Both the position numbers and the translations under genes were made by a program. From NCBI GenBank assembly GCA_031401675.1, contig JANNRR010000151.1, forward strand, positions 1 to 51,505: 51,505 bases of DNA, written 5' to 3'. Each line of letters begins with the position of its first letter. Positions within the stretch are counted from its first letter, which is position 1. The notes under the pieces are model-generated. The model did not search any database, was not told where the DNA came from, and saw nothing but the letters and a program-made list of their open reading frames with translations. The stretch comes from JANNRR01 sp031401675 (GTDB taxonomy: Bacteria; Pseudomonadota; Alphaproteobacteria; Rhodobacterales; Rhodobacteraceae). Of this stretch, positions 8,069 through 15,628 are shown one piece after another.

Positions 8069-8300
8069 CTGTTTTTCTTGTCGGATTTGATTTCAATCAA
8101 ATCAGACCGCGCCTGCCTGCCCCTTGGCAGGCGCGTAGCGTGCGCCAGCCCAGGCAGGCGCGGCCTGATTTCCGAACGACTGCTCCCAGCCCGACCTCCC
8201 TTGCCTTACGGCTCGCGCCTTCAGGCAACGGGCCGGTTGTCCGTTCACTGGACGGCCAACTGATCGGCCCGGGACTTTGCTTCGAACCACAAAGTGGGTG
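8069..8300 (+). repeat. Structured interspersed repeat, copy 1
   Basis: This is the first of three copies of a roughly 230-bp element. It opens with the palindrome GATTTGATTTCAATCAAATC (8084-8103). A 21-bp inverted pair follows (8099-8119 with 8151-8171, one mismatch) and encloses a competing inner hairpin (8108-8117 with 8126-8135). Two further hairpins are TTGCCT/AGGCAA (8201-8206 with 8223-8228) and CCGTTC-ACT-GGACGG (8241-8255). It lies in the 478-bp gap between two convergent genes. Short ORFs across it arise from the repeat and are not believable. Other copies are at 14165 and 34690 (inverted). Confidence 0.85.
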
Positions 8301-8337
8301 GCGAAGGTGAAGGCGAGGCATCAGTGTTCATCCCGCC

Positions 8338-9963
8338 CTATCCGTCGAATCCTGTAGCGCGGTGGACTTCGCGGCCAGCGAGGAGGGTCAGCAGCACCTC
8401 GGTTTCACTGATCGCATGAGGGTCGCAGGTCAGGATGTCGCGGTCGATCACGATCAGGTCGGCGGCGGCACCGGGGCCGAGGTGGCCGGTCGCGGGCCGC
8501 CAGCGGGCGGCGGCGGCGTGGCTTGTGTAGCCCAGCAGGGCTTCGGCGATGCTGATCCGCTGCTCCGGCACGAAGGGGTCCAGCTGGCCGCGCCGGCGCG
8601 GGGTCTGGCGGGTGACGGCGGTCTCCATGATCTCGAACGGGTTGAGGGTGGTGACGGGGAAATCCGAGCCGAGGCACCAGGGCGCGCCGGCATCGATCAG
8701 GCTGCGGAACGGGTAGACGAAGGGCAGCCGGTCGCCGAGCATCGCCAGTGTGTCATCGGGGATGACCGGGTCCGAGCTGGCCCAGAGCGGCTGGGTGTTC
8801 GCCATCACGCCCAAAGCCGCAAAGCGGGGAATGTCGGCGGGATCGACCACCTGAACATGCGCGATCTGGTGCAGCGATGGCCAGGCGCCGTTGGCGGTAC
8901 GGGCCGTCTGAAATCCGTCGAGTGCGGCGCGGGTGGCCATGTCGCCGATGCAGTGGACGTGGATCTGAAAGCGGGCGGCGTCGAGGGCGGTGAACAGCTG
9001 TTCGATCCGGTCGAGAGTGAACATCAGCGGCGCATTGCCGCCCGGCGGGTCGGAATAGGCGGCGATCATCGCGGCGGTGCGGTTTTCAAGGACGCCGTCG
9101 AGGTAGACCTTGGCGGCGTTGATGTGGAAGAATTCCGAGTGATGCGCGGCGCGCAGGGCCATGAGGCGGGGCAGGGCGGTGGCCACGGTATCGTCGGCTG
9201 ACAGATGCGCGGCCCCGGCGACGCGGACGGTCAGACCGCCGGTCTGTTCCAGGCTGGCATAGGCCCGGAGGTGATAGTCCCGGATATGCGGGTCGATGAT
9301 GCCGGTGATGCCGTGACGGTTGGCATGGGCCTGCCCCGCCCGCAGGCCATCGAGCAGGGTGGCGTCGGAGATGGCGGGCAGGCGGTTCAGCGCCCAGGTG
9401 ATCGCCTCCTCATGCAGCATGCCGGTGGGTTCGCCGGCGGCATCGCGTACGAAATGGCCATTGAACGGGTCTGGCGTGACGCTGGTCAGGCCGGTCATCC
9501 GGCAGGCGGCGCTATTCAGGCAGGCGTTGTGGGCGCTGGTGTCATAGAGGATGCAGGGCCGGTCGGGGACGGCGGCATCGATTGCCTGGCGGGTCAGGTT
9601 GTGGTCGCCGAAAAAGCCGGATTGCCAGCCGGCACCGATCAGCAGATCGCCCTGAAACTGACGGTTGTGCGCTGTCAGCACCGATTGCAGCTGCGCCAGA
9701 TGTGTAACATCCGACAGGGCGGCGGACTGGATCATGTCGGTGCCGCCATCGAGGAGGTGGACATGCGTGTCTTGCAGGCCCGGCAGGATGGTCTGGCCAC
9801 GGGCGTTGATGTTGCTTGTGCCGGGGCCGGCAAGGGCGCGGATGGCGGCATCCTCGCCAAGCGCCAGCACCCGGCCGTTGCGGATGGCGATGGCCTGCGC
9901 CCAAGGGGTGATCGGGTCCAGCGTGCGGATGTTGGCGTTGGTGACGATCAGGTCGGGGGTCAT
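8338..9963 (-). CDS. YtcJ-type metal-dependent amidohydrolase
   Basis: This 541-residue member of the amidohydrolase superfamily, of the long YtcJ/Pfam Amidohydro_3 type, hydrolyses an unidentified amide or related bond in the cytoplasm. Metal-site motifs are visible as PGLQDTHVHLLDGG near residue 60, INAAKVYLDG in the middle, IHVHCIGDMATRAALDGF, and CLGSDFPVTTLNPFEI with the late aspartate. The length and motif order fit the family. It is the last gene of the minus-strand catabolic/transport operon, 84 bp after the cupin gene. It may deacylate a substrate or an intermediate. The family's substrates are too varied to predict one. Confidence 0.88.
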   Translation of the reverse strand: MTPDLIVTNANIRTLDPITPWAQAIAIRNGRVLALGEDAAIRALAGPGTSNINARGQTILPGLQDTHVHLLDGGTDMIQSAALSDVTHLAQLQSVLTAHNRQFQGDLLIGAGWQSGFFGDHNLTRQAIDAAVPDRPCILYDTSAHNACLNSAACRMTGLTSVTPDPFNGHFVRDAAGEPTGMLHEEAITWALNRLPAISDATLLDGLRAGQAHANRHGITGIIDPHIRDYHLRAYASLEQTGGLTVRVAGAAHLSADDTVATALPRLMALRAAHHSEFFHINAAKVYLDGVLENRTAAMIAAYSDPPGGNAPLMFTLDRIEQLFTALDAARFQIHVHCIGDMATRAALDGFQTARTANGAWPSLHQIAHVQVVDPADIPRFAALGVMANTQPLWASSDPVIPDDTLAMLGDRLPFVYPFRSLIDAGAPWCLGSDFPVTTLNPFEIMETAVTRQTPRRRGQLDPFVPEQRISIAEALLGYTSHAAAARWRPATGHLGPGAAADLIVIDRDILTCDPHAISETEVLLTLLAGREVHRATGFDG

Positions 9964-10047
9964 GGGGCAGGCCTTGCGGGGGGTAGGGGCGTTTGCATGT
10001 GGGGTGCCTGCGGCGGCGGGAGGTTTTCTGCGATCTGCGCGGACGCG

Positions 10048-10950
10048 CTAGGGGCCAAGGCGCAGCGCCGCCAGCGCCGGCCAGTCGCCGGCCGGGATGA
10101 CGTGGGCAGGTTCGGTAACGTCGCGGGTCCAGACGTAGAGGCACAGGAAGGGGATGGGCCCGACTTTGGTCAGGTGCGGGCGGTGCGGCGGGTTCCAGAC
10201 CGGATGATGGGCGGGCTTGATCGTCAGGGGCGTTCCGGGGCCGAAACGCCAGCCGTGCGGGCCGGTCAGAGGGGCGTAAAGCTCTGGCGCGGCATGGTGG
10301 TGGTCGCGGTACAGGATGTGCGGCGCGATCAGGAACAGGCCAACGTCGAAGTCGAGGGCGGCGATCGGGGCGTCCTGGCCAAGCACCGATGCGGCGGCGT
10401 GGTTTTGCAGGAAGTCCGGGCCGATCTGGTCGCGCGGGCAGCCGTCGAAGGGTGCCCAGTTCAGGTGCGGCGCGGCGGCGGCGATGGCGTGGGCAAGGTC
10501 TGGGTGGGTGCGGTCCAGCAGATCGAGGGCAGCGGACAGGTGGGCGTCGCCGACCGGGTGCGGCTGTGGTTGCAGGGTGACGGGGCCGTGGCGGGCGGCG
10601 GCGATTCCGGCGCGGGATTCGGCGACACCTGGGCCGGGCAGGGTGGCGAGGTAGCGGTCTGCCGCGTCCAGAAGCGTCGTGATTGTGCCGGCGGCGATGG
10701 CTTCGGCGGTTAGCGGGGCAAGGGTGGGCAGTGCGCCGGTCAGGCCGCGTTCGGCAAGGACGTGGCGCGGGTCCTGGGCGTCGGCGGCGGCGGCGGTGCG
10801 GTAGGCTTCCAGCACGGCATCGGAAAGCTGACCCTGGCGGTTGAAATGCATGGCGGCGGCGTAGCGGATGCGCCCGGAGCCGGCGGCACCGAGCGGCGTC
10901 GTCAGCAGTGCCAGCTGGCGCTGATCTTCTTCGGGGTTCGTGGTCGGCAT
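10048..10950 (-). CDS. Cupin protein resembling DMSP lyases (DddQ/DddL type)
   Basis: This is a 300-residue protein. Its C-terminal part (about 200-280) looks like the cupin core of dimethylsulfoniopropionate lyases: DHHHAAPELYAPLTGPHGW gives H217-H219, E223 and Y225, and KPAHHPVWNPPHRPH supplies further histidines (H248, H249, H256, H259). In the DddQ family, His, Glu/His and Tyr residues at these places bind the metal and start beta-elimination. The first 150 or so residues are helical-looking and longer than in short DddQ proteins. An AGGAGG ribosome site overlaps the stop codon of the preceding permease gene, so it belongs to the transport operon. True DMSP lyase activity is not shown; another beta-elimination or isomerisation is possible. 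Confidence 0.65.
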   Translation of the reverse strand: MPTTNPEEDQRQLALLTTPLGAAGSGRIRYAAAMHFNRQGQLSDAVLEAYRTAAAADAQDPRHVLAERGLTGALPTLAPLTAEAIAAGTITTLLDAADRYLATLPGPGVAESRAGIAAARHGPVTLQPQPHPVGDAHLSAALDLLDRTHPDLAHAIAAAAPHLNWAPFDGCPRDQIGPDFLQNHAAASVLGQDAPIAALDFDVGLFLIAPHILYRDHHHAAPELYAPLTGPHGWRFGPGTPLTIKPAHHPVWNPPHRPHLTKVGPIPFLCLYVWTRDVTEPAHVIPAGDWPALAALRLGP

Positions 10951-10959
10951 CCGGTCCTC

Positions 10960-11799
10960 CTATTCGTTGGCGCGGGAGGCCATTTGCGCATCACGGGCCC
11001 GCCGCTTTTCGGCCCGTTGCAGGATGATGCCGGCAAGGATCACGCCAATGCCGACCGTCAGCACCATCAGGGTTGCCAGCGCGTTGATGTCGGGGGTGAC
11101 GCCCAGCTTGACCTTCGACCAGATCAGCAGTGGCAGCGTGGTGTTGCCGGGGCCGGTGGTGAAATTGGTTATCACCACGTCGTCGAGCGAAATGGTGAAG
11201 GCCAGGAGCCAGCCCGAGAGGATGGCCGGCGAGATGATCGGCAGCGTGATGTCCCACATCACCTGCCAGGGCCGGGAACCGAGGTCCATCGCCGCCTCCT
11301 CGATCGCGACGTCGGCCTGTACCAGCCGCGACTGCACGATGGTGGTGACGAAGGTCATCGAAAAGGTGATGTGAGCCAGCGTCACGGTGGCAAAGCCGCG
11401 CTGGGCCGGCCAGCCGATGTATTCTGCCATCAGGATGAAGAACATCAGCGACGAGATGCCGGTGATCACCTCTGGCATGATCAGGGGGGCGGTGACCAGA
11501 CCAGAAAACAGGGTGCGGCCGCGGAACCTGCGGAAGCGGGCCAGGGCGATCCCGGCCATGGTGCCGAGGATGGTGGCGATGGAGGCCGAGATCAGCGCGA
11601 TTTCAAGCGACAGCACCAGCGCCTTCATCACCTGGGCGTTGTCAAAGAGCTTGACATACCATTTGGTGGAAAAGCCGCCCCAGACGGTGGCCAGGCGGGC
11701 GTTGTTGAACGAAAACACGATCATCGACAGGATCGGGATGTAGAAGAACGCGAAGCCGAAACACAGCATCGAGATCAGGAAGACCGGGCGGCGGTTCAT
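10960..11799 (-). CDS. potI: Spermidine/putrescine-type ABC transporter permease (PotI/PotC)
   Basis: This 279-residue inner-membrane protein has about six hydrophobic segments, starting with VFLISMLCFGFAFFYIPILS. The ATPase-docking EAA loop reads EEAAMDLGSRPWQVMWDITL. This is the PotC/PotI half of a polyamine-type importer. It starts 13 bp after the stop of the PotH-type permease gene and is followed at once by the cupin gene, whose ribosome site overlaps this stop. Sequence alone does not separate polyamines from other cations such as betaine-like compounds, which related transporters also carry. Confidence 0.9.
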   Translation of the reverse strand: MNRRPVFLISMLCFGFAFFYIPILSMIVFSFNNARLATVWGGFSTKWYVKLFDNAQVMKALVLSLEIALISASIATILGTMAGIALARFRRFRGRTLFSGLVTAPLIMPEVITGISSLMFFILMAEYIGWPAQRGFATVTLAHITFSMTFVTTIVQSRLVQADVAIEEAAMDLGSRPWQVMWDITLPIISPAILSGWLLAFTISLDDVVITNFTTGPGNTTLPLLIWSKVKLGVTPDINALATLMVLTVGIGVILAGIILQRAEKRRARDAQMASRANE

Positions 11800-11812
11800 G
11801 GCTTGTCCGCCT

Positions 11813-12784
11813 TCATGGCTTGTCGGCCTGACGGCGCTGGGCGCGGCCTTCGAAATGGGTGTAGGCCATCATCGGCAGCACCAGGAGCAGCAGCAGCGCC
11901 ACCGCCACCGCCGAGGCCATCGGCCAGTCGCGGGCGCTGGCGAATTCATCCGAGATCACCCGCCCGATCATCGGGCGGCCGGCGTCGCCGACCAGCGTCG
12001 GGATGATCAACTCGCCCGAGGCCGGTATGAACACCAGAAGCCCGCCGGCGATGATGCCCGGCACCGACAAGGGCAGCGTCACATCCAGAAACACCCGGTA
12101 CGGCCGCGAGCCGAGGTCCATCGCAGCCTCGTTCAGGGTCAGGTCGAGCTTTTCAAGGTTGGCGTAGAGCGGCAGGATCATGAACGGCAGGTAGCTGTAG
12201 ACCGTGACCAGAATGACGGCGAAATTGCTGTTCATCATCGGAATGGATTTCAGCGCCCATTCGGTGGGGACCAGCAGATTGTAGGCACCGGTCAGAAGTT
12301 TGTTGAACCAGCTGTTGGTGCCCATCAGACCCATCCAGGCGTAGACGCGCAACAGGAACGAGGTCCAGAACGGCAGGATCACCAGCATCAGCAGCACCGA
12401 GCGCCAGGTGCGGCTGATGCGGGTCAGGCCAAGCGCCATCGGATAGCCGATCAGCAGGCAGAGCACGGTAGCGATGGCGGCGTTGACCACCGAGGTCAGG
12501 TAGGCGCGCAGGTACAGGCTGTCCTGTGCCAGTCGGGCATAGCCTTCGGTGTTCAGCACGGGATAGTCGCCGCCGAACGAGAACGGCGGGGCGGTGTCGG
12601 AGCGGGTGGCGAAGCTCATCGCCAGCACGATCAGGAACGGCAGCAGGAAAAAGAACAGGAGCCACAGGTAGGGGGTGGCAATCACCATGTCGGACCAGCC
12701 GCGCCGGTTGAACCAGCGCAGAAGGGAGCCGTCGCGCCGGGCCGCAACATCCGGGGTAACGGGCTGGGCCGAGCCAGCGGTCAT
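11813..12784 (-). CDS. potH: Spermidine/putrescine-type ABC transporter permease (PotH/PotB)
   Basis: This 323-residue permease begins at the ATG at 12784, preceded by GGCGGAG; the open frame extends further upstream only as a shadow of the ATPase gene. After a polar N-terminus it has about six membrane segments (IATPYLWLLFFFLLPFLIVL first). The EAA loop is NEAAMDLGSRPYRVFLDVTL. It pairs with the PotI-type permease 13 bp downstream. The 127-bp gap towards potA contains an inverted copy of the GGGGATATTT motif. Confidence 0.9.
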   Translation of the reverse strand: MTAGSAQPVTPDVAARRDGSLLRWFNRRGWSDMVIATPYLWLLFFFLLPFLIVLAMSFATRSDTAPPFSFGGDYPVLNTEGYARLAQDSLYLRAYLTSVVNAAIATVLCLLIGYPMALGLTRISRTWRSVLLMLVILPFWTSFLLRVYAWMGLMGTNSWFNKLLTGAYNLLVPTEWALKSIPMMNSNFAVILVTVYSYLPFMILPLYANLEKLDLTLNEAAMDLGSRPYRVFLDVTLPLSVPGIIAGGLLVFIPASGELIIPTLVGDAGRPMIGRVISDEFASARDWPMASAVAVALLLLLVLPMMAYTHFEGRAQRRQADKP

Positions 12785-12820
12785 CGGCACTCCGCCCGGT
12801 TTGCGGGTTCCTTGTTCCGG

Positions 12821-12839
12821 AAATATCCCCGCCGGAGGC
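12821..12839 (-). repeat. GGGGATATTT intergenic motif, inverted copy
   Basis: Read on the minus strand this is GCCTCCGGCGGGGATATTT followed by CCGGAACAAG. It matches the copies at 6318 and 44404, the latter also continuing with GGAACAA. It lies between potA and potH within the operon, so if it affects transcription it would do so inside a transcript. Confidence 0.55.
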
Positions 12840-12911
12840 ATTGAAGGTTTTGCCCGACGGGCCGGACAGCAGAACGGATATAAGGGGGGGAAAGCGGATG
12901 CCGGCGCATTC

Positions 12912-14042
12912 TCATTCCTCCAGCACGATGACGGCGGCGGGGTCGAACGACAGCCAGACCGCATCGCCCCAGTCGGCGGCGCGGTCGTCCCTGCCGTCGC
13001 GCCGGACGTTGACGGCGTTGACCGACAGCACGGTGCCGGAGGCCAGCGCGACGCGGTACAGCGAGTCCTTGCCGAAATAGGCCACGCCCTGCACCGTTCC
13101 CGGCACGGCGTTGGGGCCGGTGGGCCGGTCGCGCGACAGGGCGATCTTTTCAGGGCGGACGGCGATGGTGGTTTTGGCCTCGGCTGCCAGGCCCGCCGCC
13201 AGACCCGGTGTGGCGCGGGCGGTGATCCGGGTGTCGAGGCTGGGCGCATCCAGCACGAGGTTGTCGCCGGTTTGCAGCACGGTGGCGTCGATGAAGTTGA
13301 TCGAGCCGATGAAGCCCGCGACAAAGCGGGAATTGGGGTATTCGTAGACTTCGGTCGGTATGCCGACCTGCATCACCCGGCCCTTGTCCATCACCGCCAT
13401 GCGGCTGGCCAGCGTCATCGCTTCCTCCTGATCGTGGGTAACCACGACAAAGGTGACGCCGGTCTGATCCTGAATGTTCATCAGTTCGAACTGGGTATGT
13501 TCACGCAGTTTCTTATCAAGAGCCGCCAAGGGCTCGTCCAGCAACAGCAATTTTGGTTCTCGGGCCAGAGCGCGGGCCAATGCCACCCGCTGGCGCTGCC
13601 CGCCCGAGATCTGGTGCGGCTTGCGGGCGGCGTAGGGGGTCAACTGTACCAGATCCAGCATGGCGCGCACCCGGTCGCGGCGCTGGGCTGGGGTCATCCG
13701 TTCGTGTTTCAGGCCGTAGCCGACGTTCCTTTCCACGCTCATGTGCGGGAACAGGGCGTAGCTTTGAAACATCATGTTGACCGGGCGCTCATAGGGCGGC
13801 ACCTCCGTCATGTCCTGCCCGTCGATCCAGACCCGGCCCGAGGTCGGGGCCTCGAACCCCGCCAGCACCCGCAGAAGCGTGGTCTTGCCGCAGCCCGAAC
13901 CGCCGAGCAGGGCGAAAATCTCGCCCTTTTCGATGTCGAGCGAGACGGAGTCGACGGCGAGGAAGCTGCCGAACGACTTCGACACCGCCTCGATCCGGAT
14001 GAAGGGCGCGCCGGGGCGCGCGGGGGTAGTGCCATCGGCCAT
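12912..14042 (-). CDS. potA: Spermidine/putrescine-type ABC transporter ATP-binding protein (PotA)
   Basis: This 376-residue ATPase energises the importer. It has Walker A GGSGCGKTT, signature ISGGQRQRVALARAL, Walker B LLLLDEPLAALD and the switch region VVVTHDQEEAM, followed by a C-terminal TOBE-like region from about 280. I place the start at the ATG at 14042 (MADGTT). A longer open frame exists, but its extra 80 residues would be read through the structured repeat and are not plausible. The leader GGAACCCGAC directly before the ATG is also found before the aminotransferase start at 23704. Confidence 0.93.
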   Translation of the reverse strand: MADGTTPARPGAPFIRIEAVSKSFGSFLAVDSVSLDIEKGEIFALLGGSGCGKTTLLRVLAGFEAPTSGRVWIDGQDMTEVPPYERPVNMMFQSYALFPHMSVERNVGYGLKHERMTPAQRRDRVRAMLDLVQLTPYAARKPHQISGGQRQRVALARALAREPKLLLLDEPLAALDKKLREHTQFELMNIQDQTGVTFVVVTHDQEEAMTLASRMAVMDKGRVMQVGIPTEVYEYPNSRFVAGFIGSINFIDATVLQTGDNLVLDAPSLDTRITARATPGLAAGLAAEAKTTIAVRPEKIALSRDRPTGPNAVPGTVQGVAYFGKDSLYRVALASGTVLSVNAVNVRRDGRDDRAADWGDAVWLSFDPAAVIVLEE

Positions 14043-14164
14043 GTCGGGTTCCGTACTGTCAGGTAGGGCAGGATGATTTGGGTGGTCAGACAGAAAGGGT
14101 TGTCGTATTGCGTCAGTGTGATCGGAGCAGCTTTGCTGTGCTGTTAGCCCGGCATTGGCGCTCG

Positions 14165-14400
14165 GTACGTTCCTCTTGTTCTTGTCGGATTTGATTTCAA
14201 TCAAATCAGACCGCGCCTGCCTGCCGCTAGGCAGGCGCGATAGAGCGCCAGCCCAGGCAGGCGCGGTCTGATTTCCCACCAACGCACCCAGCCCGACCTC
14301 CCTTGCCTTTCGCTAGCGCTCTCAGGCAACGGGCCGGTTGTCCTGCCACTGGCAGGCCAACTGATCGGCCCGGGCGCTTCACAGCGAACGGTGGGGCCAG
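14165..14400 (+). repeat. Structured interspersed repeat, copy 2
   Basis: The second copy lies in the 420-bp gap between the binding-protein gene and potA, antisense to transcription of that operon. The opening palindrome is at 14188-14207. The long inverted pair 14203-14223 with 14254-14274 is perfect over 21 bp. The inner competing hairpin CGCGCCTGCCT/AGGCAGGCGCG has an 11-bp stem. TTGCCT/AGGCAA is at 14303-14308 with 14324-14329, and CCTGCC-ACT-GGCAGG at 14342-14356. The last stem differs from copy 1 at three base pairs, yet pairing is kept. Confidence 0.85.
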
Positions 14401-14462
14401 TGGTAAGGGCAAAGGCCTTTCCATCAATTTTCATGCGGCTCCAAGGCACAGACCCTGCAAGA

Positions 14463-15578
14463 CTAGCCGGACTTGATCGCGGACCAGGCCCGGGTCATGG
14501 CACGGTCCTGTTCCTCGCTCAGCATGTCCATGGTCCAGAGCCGCTTGACCGCCTCGGCATCGGGATAGATCGCCGGATTTGCCAGGATGGCCGGATCGAC
14601 GAATGCGTTCGCGGCCTTGTTGGCATTGGCGTAGCTCACCCAGTTGGTGCAGGCGGCAATCACTTCTGGCCGCAGCATGTAGTCGAGGAAGGCATAGGCA
14701 TTTTCGGCGTTGGGGGCATCTGCCGGCATGCACATTTCGTCGAACCACATCGGCGCGCCGGTCTTTGGCACCGCATAGGCCAGATTGATCTCGATGCCGG
14801 CCTCTTCGGCGCGGGCCTTGGCGGTGGCATAGTCGCCCGACCAGTTGTTGACGACGCAGACCTCGCCGTTGGGGATGGCGTTGATGTAGTTCTGGTTGTC
14901 GAAGGTCTTGATGTAGGGGCGGATCGCGTTGAACGCCGCCACCACCTGGTCATAGTCGGCGACATTCTTGGTGTCGCCATCCAGACCCAGATATTTCAGC
15001 ACGATGGGCATGATGTCGGTCGGGCTGTCGAGGATCGAAATGCCGCAATCGGCCAGCCTGGCGGCGTTTTCCGGTTTGAAGATGGTGTCGAGATTCTCGA
15101 AATCGGCGTCGGGGATGCGTTCCAGCACCATGTCGACGTTGAAGGTGAAACCGACCGAGCCCCACATGTAGGGCACGCCGTACTGTACGCCGGGGTCGCG
15201 GTGTTCGAGGATGGTCAGAAGCTGCGGGTCGAGGTTGGAAAAGCCGGGCAGTTTCGCCTTGTCGAGCCTGGTATAGATGCCAAGCGGGATGAAGCGCGGC
15301 ATTTCCGAGGAGGCCATGAACACCACGTCGTAACCGGTGGAACCGGCCAGCAGCTTGGCCTGCATTTCTTCTGCGGACGAATAGGTGTCGTAGATCACTT
15401 CGATGCCGGTTTCGGCGGTGAAGTCCTCGGCGGTGGTTTCGCCGATGTAGTCGGCCCAGTTGTAGACATTCACCTGGCCGCCGCCAGCACGGGCGCGGCG
15501 GACGTAGGGCATGGCGAGGCTGCTGGCGAGGCCGCCGGCGAGGGCGGTCAGGGTTGATCGTCGGGTCAGTTTGAACAT
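14463..15578 (-). CDS. potD: Spermidine/putrescine-type ABC transporter substrate-binding protein (PotD/PotF)
   Basis: This 371-residue periplasmic receptor has a signal region MFKLTRRSTLTALAGGLASS with a twin-arginine-like TRRSTL motif, so Tat export is possible. The mature protein starts with QVNVYNWADYIGETTAEDF, the hallmark of PotD/PotF/SpuD receptors. YDVVFMASSEMPRFI and NYINAIPNGEVCVVNNWSGD are further family segments. Polyamine receptors use aromatic and acidic residues in these stretches to bind amino groups, but the ligand cannot be told from the sequence. It lies 50 bp after the Rieske gene and is separated from potA by the 420-bp gap containing the structured repeat. Confidence 0.92.
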   Translation of the reverse strand: MFKLTRRSTLTALAGGLASSLAMPYVRRARAGGGQVNVYNWADYIGETTAEDFTAETGIEVIYDTYSSAEEMQAKLLAGSTGYDVVFMASSEMPRFIPLGIYTRLDKAKLPGFSNLDPQLLTILEHRDPGVQYGVPYMWGSVGFTFNVDMVLERIPDADFENLDTIFKPENAARLADCGISILDSPTDIMPIVLKYLGLDGDTKNVADYDQVVAAFNAIRPYIKTFDNQNYINAIPNGEVCVVNNWSGDYATAKARAEEAGIEINLAYAVPKTGAPMWFDEMCMPADAPNAENAYAFLDYMLRPEVIAACTNWVSYANANKAANAFVDPAILANPAIYPDAEAVKRLWTMDMLSEEQDRAMTRAWSAIKSG

Positions 15579-15628
15579 GGGGTGGTTCCTCTGTCGGACG
15601 GTTTTTGTGACAGTTTGTTAACGATATG

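Noticed and set aside
7963..8321. Several 60-115-codon ORFs inside structured repeat copy 1, with relatives in copies 2 and 3
   Set aside because: Their shared peptide (SDLISIKSD) simply reflects the repeated DNA; base changes preserve stems rather than protein sequence.
9205..10713. 502-codon plus-strand open frame opposite the amidohydrolase and cupin
   Set aside because: Gly/Val/Gln-rich shadow of two recognisable minus-strand genes.
14043..14282. N-terminal extension of potA by 80 codons
   Set aside because: The extension would be read through the structured repeat; homologous PotA proteins begin close to the ATG at 14042.
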